The notes beneath the pieces are model-generated. The model did no database searches, was not told the origin of the DNA, and saw only the letters and a list, made by a program, of their open reading frames with translations. A stretch of 64,000 nt of DNA from Acanthacorydalis orientalis (Eukaryota > Arthropoda > Insecta > Megaloptera > Corydalidae). Location of the stretch: the NCBI GenBank assembly GCA_034766995.1, contig CM068315.1, positions 13,173,510-13,237,509 of the forward strand, read 5' to 3'. This document shows, one piece after another, positions 57,130-64,000 of this stretch; the first letter of the stretch is position 1, and each line of letters starts with the position of its first letter. A program made the translations under genes and the position numbers.

Positions 57130-58200
57130 GGTTTGTAGAAATTCATTGTCAAGGAAGTCAAGATATAAGCAAACAAAATTTATTGTTGTTATTTACTGGG
57201 TATTTGTTAGTTAGGGAGAAAATTATTCGTCTTATTATTTTCTTTTTTGCTTTTATATTTTTTTTATAATAGAGAAATAGAGCCAGTTTATAAAAAGAAA
57301 ATATATTATTAAAATAACTAATAAATTAATTGAACTTTTATTTGAATTGCATAACCTGAATTAATTGATTTTTTACCTTTGATTCTAATAATTTAAATTC
57401 ACTTCAATTTTAGAAATAAAACGACTTTAAATAAAATGAAATGTTTTCATTAAAATTGGAAAGTTATATTTTTATAAATTTTATGTTCTCTTTATATATA
57501 TATATATAGCAAGTAGTAGGAGTCTTTTTATTATTCGTTTCTCCTCTATGAGATCAAAAGTTATTCGTCATTTTGTTACGTACCCTTGTTGAAGATTGCA
57601 TGGGCTATTATGGTCTTTTTCTGACTGCAGAAGGGAAAAATATTTATGAAAAAATAAATAAAATGAACATCTTTTATATCGATTCTGTGTTACGAACCAG
57701 GGAAAAACTATACACATTTATACATCCGTACGATGGTTAAACCTTAACGAAAACACAACTCTAAGGAAAAAAGAAAAACATCGTTTTCTTTTAAAAACTA
57801 TTCAGTACTTTCAATTTTACTTGAATAAAATGGTTCTCGACTCGATTTTAAATCGAATCGTTGTAAACTCATTTCATTTGAATTCAGTCTCATGAAAACC
57901 GATTCCGTGGATCTGAATTCAAATTACCACGTCTTGTGGTTTAATAGAATCGCATTGTTTTATTTTACAATTGCCTGTTGTTTTTTTAATTTCGAACGTA
58001 ATTCGATTGCATATTTCTGTACAAGATTTTTATAACAAGTAGTAGGTATATTGAATACAACGTACGAACAGTGTTTCTCGGATTTCGCAATTCAATTTGA
58101 AAACAATTTGCTTTTTATTGAATTTTATGGACTTTCAATTCTCTCGTTATGCTGTTTGTTTGAAATTTAAGATATATTGAAATTTGAATTTAATATATTA
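57130..58200. other. AT-rich intergenic; CG-containing patch 57660-58090
   Basis: Nothing coding was recognised. The patch near 57660-58090 has more CG dinucleotides and less poly(A/T) than its flanks. Confidence 0.4.
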
Positions 58201-58244
58201 ATATTTTATATATATATATATTGTGTAGCACATTGTGATTCTTG

Positions 58245-58345
58245 TTTGTACTCAATGAGATTATTATGCGAGTGTTAAGTACAGAAAAATCAGTTTTTTG
58301 AAAACGATAGAGATGTGCATAAGTAATAATCAAATATGATTATGA
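58245..58345. repeat. Foldback MITE, inner-arm fragment
   Basis: TTAAGTACAGAAAAATCAG followed by inverted AGATGTGCATAAGTAATAAT and CAAATATGATTATGAAGG. Confidence 0.5.
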
Positions 58346-58583
58346 AGGAAGAGTCGAGTTTGTAAAAAAATTAAACAAATCACTTTTTTTTCCTGTAGTC
58401 ATACTTTTTTTTACCGAAATTAAATTTAATTTTCTTGGGGTTGACAAAAGAGTTAATGTCTATTAAAATTAATAAAGTAATTGATGAAAAAAGTTAAAAT
58501 TTTATTGTAAAGTAAGGCGGAGGATCAGTTATGGTTTGGAGTAGGAAACTTCTCAGTGACCTATCTATGTGTACGTTAGTTAT

Positions 58584-58586
58584 ATC

Positions 58587-58645
<59 letters not shown>
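58584..58645. repeat. (TA)n microsatellite
   Basis: Pure TA tract. Confidence 0.95.
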
Positions 58646-58858
58646 GTATTTGTATAAATATGAAGGAATCTACAACGTAGACTATTTTTTAGTTAAACTG
58701 TTTTATTACTTATTTAAAACGGAAGCTTATTGAGTATTTTTTGACTTAAATTATAATACATTATTATAAATGATTATTATAAATAACATTATAAATGATT
58801 TGTGTTGTGACGATTTAACACAACTCCTTTATGACTGTATGAATTCAATCTGAAAATC

Positions 58859-59412
58859 CTAGGTTGATAGGAAAATAATTGCGGTTTTTATTTTCTAAAT
58901 TTTACCCTTAATTTTTTTCAATGGAAATGTCATTTTACCGTGTTCATGTTAATATTATTTTAAAGTATATTTTTAGGTCTGTATTTTGGTAATATAGAAT
59001 TTGGTTTTATTATTAATTTTGCTTTAAATTGGATTATCGAATTAAAGATGGAGAAGAAGCAAATAAAATCATTTTTTGCATGACTTCAAAATGGGTGTTA
59101 AAGTAGCAGAAACTGCTCATAAACTAAACAATGCTTTTGGTATAGGTACTGTTAAGGAACGTACGGTGTAATGGTGGTTAAAAAAATTTCGTACTGGGGA
59201 CGAGAGACTTGAAGATGAAGAATGTCGTAGGCGTTAATATTCAGCTCATAACGACCGACTGAAGGCGTTCGTTGAATCAGAACCACACACAACAATTCTG
59301 AAGCTTGCATAAAAGTTAGGTGTTTCAAAAGTTCTGGACTATTTAAAACCGCCAGGAAAATTAAAGATAAATTTGAAGATCATAAACTGCAATTATTTTT
59401 TTATCATCCTAA
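58859..59412 (+). mobile_element. Mariner group B, copy 7
   Basis: 554 nt, ends CTAGGTTGATAGGAAAATAA and (inward) TTAGGATGATAAAAAAATAA. The frame from 59049 (MEKKQIKSFF) is shifted, continuing as AETAHKLNNAFGIGTVKERT-like sequence, then a stop before WWLKKFRTGDERLEDEECR. Lacks the catalytic domain like its relatives. Confidence 0.8.
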
Positions 59413-59699
59413 TAGAGAAATAATTTGACTTCTAACAAAAGTGGCTTAAAAATACATTTAGATGAGAAAAAAAAGTAGAGGTCGAATAATCTTAAAAGTG
59501 AATGTGTTCTATACCAAAAAGTACTGTTAGAATTAAAGGTTAGAGTAAATTTTGGTAGTAGGTTATAATTATTTTTGTTCTTGAGTATAAAATGAAGATA
59601 CATTTTATTTAACTTATGAATTATTCATAAGTGTAAAAATGTATATATTTTCTTATCAAACTGTATGAGTAACTTTGAAAATGAAATTGATATCACAAG

Positions 59700-60010
59700 A
59701 CAGTTAAATTCAATTTCAAAAATGAATTATTTGTTCACCCCATAAAGTACATTTTTTTTTAATTAAAACTATTTAATAGTCGATCATTAATCATATTTTA
59801 TTGCTGCTTATTCGCATTCAGATGATGATACTATCAACCTCAGAGCCAAGATAGAGAAAAATCTGATTTAGTATATGTTAGTATTCTGAGAATGATCGTG
59901 TTGCTACCAAAGTTCGTATAAAAAACAATAAAAAATGAATAATCATTGAATATTTTTGAGCGCAAAAAATTCGTAGTACACGGGATGAGAGGAATATCAA
60001 TTTATGAAGA
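59700..60010. repeat. Foldback MITE, both arms
   Basis: GACAGTTAAATTCAATTTC, TTGCTGCTTATTCGCATTCA and AACCTCAGAGCCAAGATAG on the left; TATTCTGAGAATGATCGTG, AAAACAATAAAAAATGAAT and ATTGAATATTTTTGAGCGC on the right. Confidence 0.7.
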
Positions 60011-60469
60011 AACAGCTTTTAATATTAAATTTATTATTTGTAACTTTCAAGTTCTTTAAAACAAATCTTTTTGAGACATTTGACATTGTACCTCAGTTTC
60101 AAACAACAATATAATTAAAAAAAGAAAGGCTAATTAAAAAAGAAAGAGTAATTGAAAAAACGATTAGAAATTTTTGTGGTTGATGGTCTCAAAAAATAAT
60201 TTATTTTTATCTGTTATTTCAGTTTAATTTTAAGTACTGTATGAGTGTGTCTGCATATATATATATATATGTATGCATGAATGTGTTTGTGTACGTGTAT
60301 GCATATATTATATTAAGAAAACAGTTATACTAATAAAAATAAATGGAACAATCTAATCAATGAAAGGCGAATTGCAGAACAAGGAAACAGTAAATGACAT
60401 TTGTTGTATTATGAAAATATAAGCATCGAAATAAAACGTAATGAAATACAGACAAGTGCGGGAAAAAAT

Positions 60470-60680
60470 GTGAACATTTGCTCGAAGACAACACGGAACA
60501 TAGACGTTACCCATTTCATTTACACCCTACCTAGTCGACAACGAAAATTGGAAAATACAGGAAATTGAAATGATCTAGTCCACGGGCCGTAGGATTCTTA
60601 ATACGACGGCAAATCGTGTGTTGGGTGCCGTGTATGAGGACGAATACCGTGTACGTGGTTTTAATTACATAATGTTTCGA
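60470..60680. promoter_or_regulatory. CpG-richer island
   Basis: TCGAAGACAACACGGAAC, CACGGGCCGTAGGATTC, TACGACGGCAAATCGTG and ATGAGGACGAATACCGTG stand out from the AT-rich background. No coding frame is recognised. Confidence 0.35.
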
Positions 60681-60977
60681 ATTACACGGCTACTGGAAGA
60701 ATAGTTGCCAATTATACCGTTTATGAAAATGTTTATATTAATAATAGAAGCGGTTCGTCGATTTCGAAATTTTGTAATACAATACACAATTAAATTATTA
60801 TTCAGGTGTACTGTTGTAAATATTAGAGTAATGTTCAAACAATATGGTGAAGAGATATGAAACAGACGAGATTGTCTGCAATTGAACATTTAATTATAAA
60901 TAAAATTGTAAATTATGGAACAATTCTTTTATAAACTCGGCAATTCGTTTTTCAAACATTTCAAAACTTGATTAAAT

Positions 60978-61076
60978 CACAGTTCTGGTCCTATAGATAA
61001 ATTCACTTTCACAAATGAATTCGTTTTTCACTCGATAAACTAAAATAAATATTTGATAAAAAATAATCAATATATG
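60978..61076. repeat. Foldback MITE, left arm with terminus
   Basis: CACAGTTCTGGTCC, AAATTCACTTTCACAAATG, CACTCGATAAACTAAAATAA. It breaks off a few nt before the CTAG end of Helitron copy 5. Confidence 0.7.
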
Positions 61077-61081
61077 ATTAA

Positions 61082-61248
61082 CTAGTATATAACCCGTTAA
61101 AATTGACGGGAAAATAGAAAAAACGTAGAAATAAAAAAACTGTTTATTGATTTTTACAACATAATACATTTAAACATAAAAAATACCTAAGAACGAAACT
61201 TAATGAATTGAACTTGAAACCTGTGAGCTGAAAGGGGAAACATTTGTG
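61082..61248 (-). mobile_element. Non-autonomous Helitron, copy 5 (5' truncated)
   Basis: On the minus strand the 3' end is CCCGTCAATTTTAACGGG, TTATATACTAG, a full-length stem with one G-T pair. The centre matches the other copies but similarity stops near 61248, about 60 nt short of the family's 5' end. Confidence 0.8.
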
Positions 61249-61249
61249 G

Positions 61250-61780
61250 GGTTAAAATATTTAAACATGACAGACGTACTGAAACTAGTAGAGCTAAACA
61301 GAAACTCAGGTGATTCAAAAGGACGATGAAACACAAGGTAGAACGTTTAAGTAATATAAAGCATAGAATTATAAATTTAATAAAAAGTATTATATATTAT
61401 AATAATTAATAATAATTATTTAAAATTTGAGGACAGTTCTGATAAATGTTATTCTGAGAGTGAATTGTTGCAGAAGACTCGTAGTTGTTTGATAGATGGT
61501 ATATCTTTTAGTTATTGTTCAATGTACATCTATGTTGTTTCATTATTTTTTATTAATTCGTGATAGATGTTTGATAGTATAAAGCTATTTATTTTGTTAT
61601 AAATTTCAATACTAAAACATTGCTGACCGAATGGGTAAGTCTATCCCATTTGCATTATCCATTTGCGTTAGTAGATCTACTTTTTCGGTCAGAAATATGT
61701 TAAGATATTCAGCAAAAAAATATTTTAATATATTTCGTATGTGCTTTCAGTAATCTTTTTATACAGTTATTTTAAAAAAA
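61250..61780. other. AT-rich intergenic
   Basis: Nothing recognised. Confidence 0.5.
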
Positions 61781-61784
61781 TACA

Positions 61785-61945
61785 GAAATATCAGATTTTT
61801 CTCTACCGTATAGCTCTGAAAATAATGGCATTGCTATACAAATACGGATGAGTAAGGATCAAAAATGATTAAAAATAATTTATCGAACAATTTTGATCAG
61901 AAAAGATTTTCTGATTTGTGGAGTGAAAAAAGAATTCAATTTCAA
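61785..61945. repeat. Foldback MITE, right arm
   Basis: TAGCTCTGAAAATAATGGCA, AAAAATGATTAAAAATAATT, TTTTGATCAGAAAAGATTTT and TGATTTGTGGAGTGAAAAAAG. Confidence 0.7.
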
Positions 61946-61949
61946 AAAT

Positions 61950-62545
61950 CTCGTTAAATCTAAAATCCTATAATTTACTCAAAAAAATATAATGCCTTTT
62001 GATAAAAGTTTCATTCCCAATTCTACTGTTTTTCAAATTTTTTCCTCTTTAAGTACTAATAAGAAAAACTGGATTATTACAGTGTACAGTGATAAAGAAA
62101 TAACTGTCGGGGATCAAAAATAGAGTCATATTTATGTAATATACTTTACTCACGAACATGCTTTGTGTATTTATATACTGTTCCATGATTAATGCTACAT
62201 TTTATGAAAATGGAAACTTGCTAATTGTCCGAAAAATTTCATGTTATTAAAATTTTCCTCTACTTTTCTTTTTCTAATTCTTTAAAAGCTATTCACTTTG
62301 AAAGTAGTTAGTGAAAAAAATGCTACATAATACAATTAAATTTCAAAATTACAAAAAGATACCCAGTAAAAATTAAATATAGATACAAAAGCTTGTAATG
62401 AATTGCAATTTTGCACCCTTGGTATTACTGCTTTCTTCAAAGAAAGCCTTTAGAAATAGAATGATATAAGGGGACTTGTGATAATTAAAACTTTTTTTCT
62501 GAAAGAAGTTCTCGCTATTAGATTTGTTGTTTTAAGAAAATGTAT
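61950..62545. other. AT-rich intergenic
   Basis: Nothing recognised. Confidence 0.5.
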
Positions 62546-62547
62546 TT

Positions 62548-62548
62548 A

Positions 62549-62606
<58 letters not shown>

Positions 62607-62625
62607 AATATAAAGAGAGATAGAG
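62548..62625. repeat. (TA)n-(GA)n microsatellite
   Basis: TA tract with a GT interruption followed by a GAGA-like tail. Confidence 0.95.
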
Positions 62626-62980
62626 AGAAAGAATAACAATCGCTTACAGCGACATTTAAAAAAACTATGATAAAGAAATCCTTTCAACTAAATATCACAC
62701 TTATATAAAGATATTTATTTTCAAAATCGATTCCTAAACATATAGATAAGAAAAGATGGATTTTGGTCTGCTTTTTTATATTTTTTTCGTAATTTACACA
62801 TTTAATTATTCTATATTAATTTTTTTCGATGCGTAATTCACAGGCTAGAGTTTATTTTAAGATGTTTTCGCGACATTTTATTTTTTATATTTATGATTTT
62901 TGATTTTTTAAAATTATTAATTATTGATAAAAAGAGAATATAATTTCATCATAAACAGACAATAATTCAAAACTTACAAA

Positions 62981-62982
62981 AG

Positions 62983-63015
<33 letters not shown>

Positions 63016-63076
63016 GAATATATATATATATATATACATATATATATTTATATATATATATATATATACATATATA

Positions 63077-63117
<41 letters not shown>
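62981..63117. repeat. (TA)n tract with a higher-order repeat
   Basis: Inside the TA tract the string ATACATATATATATTTATAT recurs at about 63035 and 63067, giving a unit of about 32 nt. Confidence 0.9.
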
Positions 63118-63121
<4 letters not shown>

Positions 63122-63386
63122 TTTTTGGGCACGATAATAAAAATAATGAACAATAAAGGCTAATATAAAAACGCTAGAAAAAGAATGAACGCTTTTACAA
63201 TACTTCCAGTTTTTGTGATGAAATAAATCAAATAGTCACATAATGGCTAGAATTTATAATTGTTCAAATTTCAGCGTATCAAATAGATGTAATAGTTTTC
63301 AAAAAATATTTACATATCCACCCACAGATAAACAGATTTAATATTTAACCATACATTTTTTCCGGTTATAAAGCAGATATGTAGTG

Positions 63387-63448
63387 AAATAAAATTAATA
63401 AAACGTACACGTTGCTAAAATAAAATTAATAAAACGTACATGTTGCTA
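63387..63448 (+). repeat. 31-nt tandem duplication
   Basis: Two 31-nt units that contain AATAAAACGTACACGTTGC and the same with one C-to-T change; a third unit begins but stops after 9 nt. Confidence 0.9.
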
Positions 63449-63707
63449 AAATAAAATGAGAATATGTGCGACATTATTTATTTTTATGGTCCTGTCTATG
63501 CTTATGTATAAAACAATGTAATGTTTTGTTTGTAAACAATAAAAGTAATTCGAAATTATACTAAAGATGGTCTGTATTTCTATTTTTATGCAAAAACAAA
63601 CATTCATATCAAATATGATGTCGCAAACAATATAGTATACTTATTGAAAATAAATAAACACCAGCTAATTACATTATTATTCCTTTGATATTTGAGAAGT
63701 CATACAT

Positions 63708-63721
63708 ACAAACACACACAC

Positions 63722-63758
<37 letters not shown>
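63708..63758. repeat. (CA)n-(TA)n microsatellite
   Basis: CA units followed by TA. Confidence 0.95.
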
Positions 63759-63760
<2 letters not shown>

Positions 63761-64000
63761 ATTCTATCCAAAACCGAACAAGCTTCATATAACGATAATG
63801 TGGAAAAGCATTCCGAACAATAACCGAAAGTTACAGATTCAGTATTAATAATTTTAATGTTGAAGTTGCGATCCTTCGAATGCGAGCTGTTTTGCCAGCA
63901 TTATATCAAATCACGTGTTTCAGTAAACTGTCTTAATGTCATATATTAAGAAAATAGAAATGAATTATTTATGGTAATTAATTATTACATGGATACACAT

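Overview
The window looks like nuclear DNA of an insect. It is strongly AT-rich, densely punctuated by (TA)n microsatellites, and full of decayed DNA transposons (several mariner lineages, two Tigger/pogo-like remnants, small Helitrons, a piggyBac-type MITE). The single convincing gene encodes a small secreted protein of an insect type. The order cannot be fixed from the sequence; an AT-rich holometabolous insect is my inference. No bacterial operon, CRISPR array, tRNA or rRNA was found.

Layout. 0.8-1.8 kb: Tigger/pogo-like remnant with a recognisable 3' terminus. 2.3-2.5 kb: possible orphan exon. 4.9-5.7 kb: broken copy of a multicopy arthropod protein family. 6.8-9.3 kb: mariner group A (catalytic half retained) and a solo end, with a Helitron at 7.8-8.0 kb. 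11.7-12.4 kb: possible worn non-LTR retrotransposon. 12.6-13.2 kb: first copy of mariner group B (DNA-binding half retained). 18.9-19.7 kb: second group A mariner. 20.3-21.3 kb: the secreted-protein gene on the minus strand, with TATA box, initiator-like site and poly(A) signal. 22.9-23.1 kb: palindromic MITE inside a TA microsatellite. 24.3-24.4 kb: candidate promoter and leader exon. 30.2-30.5 kb: N-terminal piece of a third mariner lineage. 31.6-39.7 kb: three more group B mariners and a near-full-length but dead mariner. 35.42-35.49 kb: a 71-bp GC-rich element with inverted ends that matches nothing I can name. 40-62 kb: dense field of foldback MITEs, three Helitrons and one truncated Helitron, a piggyBac-type MITE, three group B mariners and a second Tigger remnant.

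The dominant and least expected signal is one dispersed foldback repeat family, seen about 30 times. Its two long arms are inverted copies of each other, and each arm also carries its own nested hairpin. A second theme is that two mariner groups amplified as opposite deletion products: one keeps the helix-turn-helix part, the other keeps the catalytic part. Several elements that use TA target sites lie directly inside (TA)n tracts. There is no sign that the genes here work together; this is mostly a transposon graveyard around one isolated gene and a few CpG-richer islands that may be promoters or conserved noncoding DNA.
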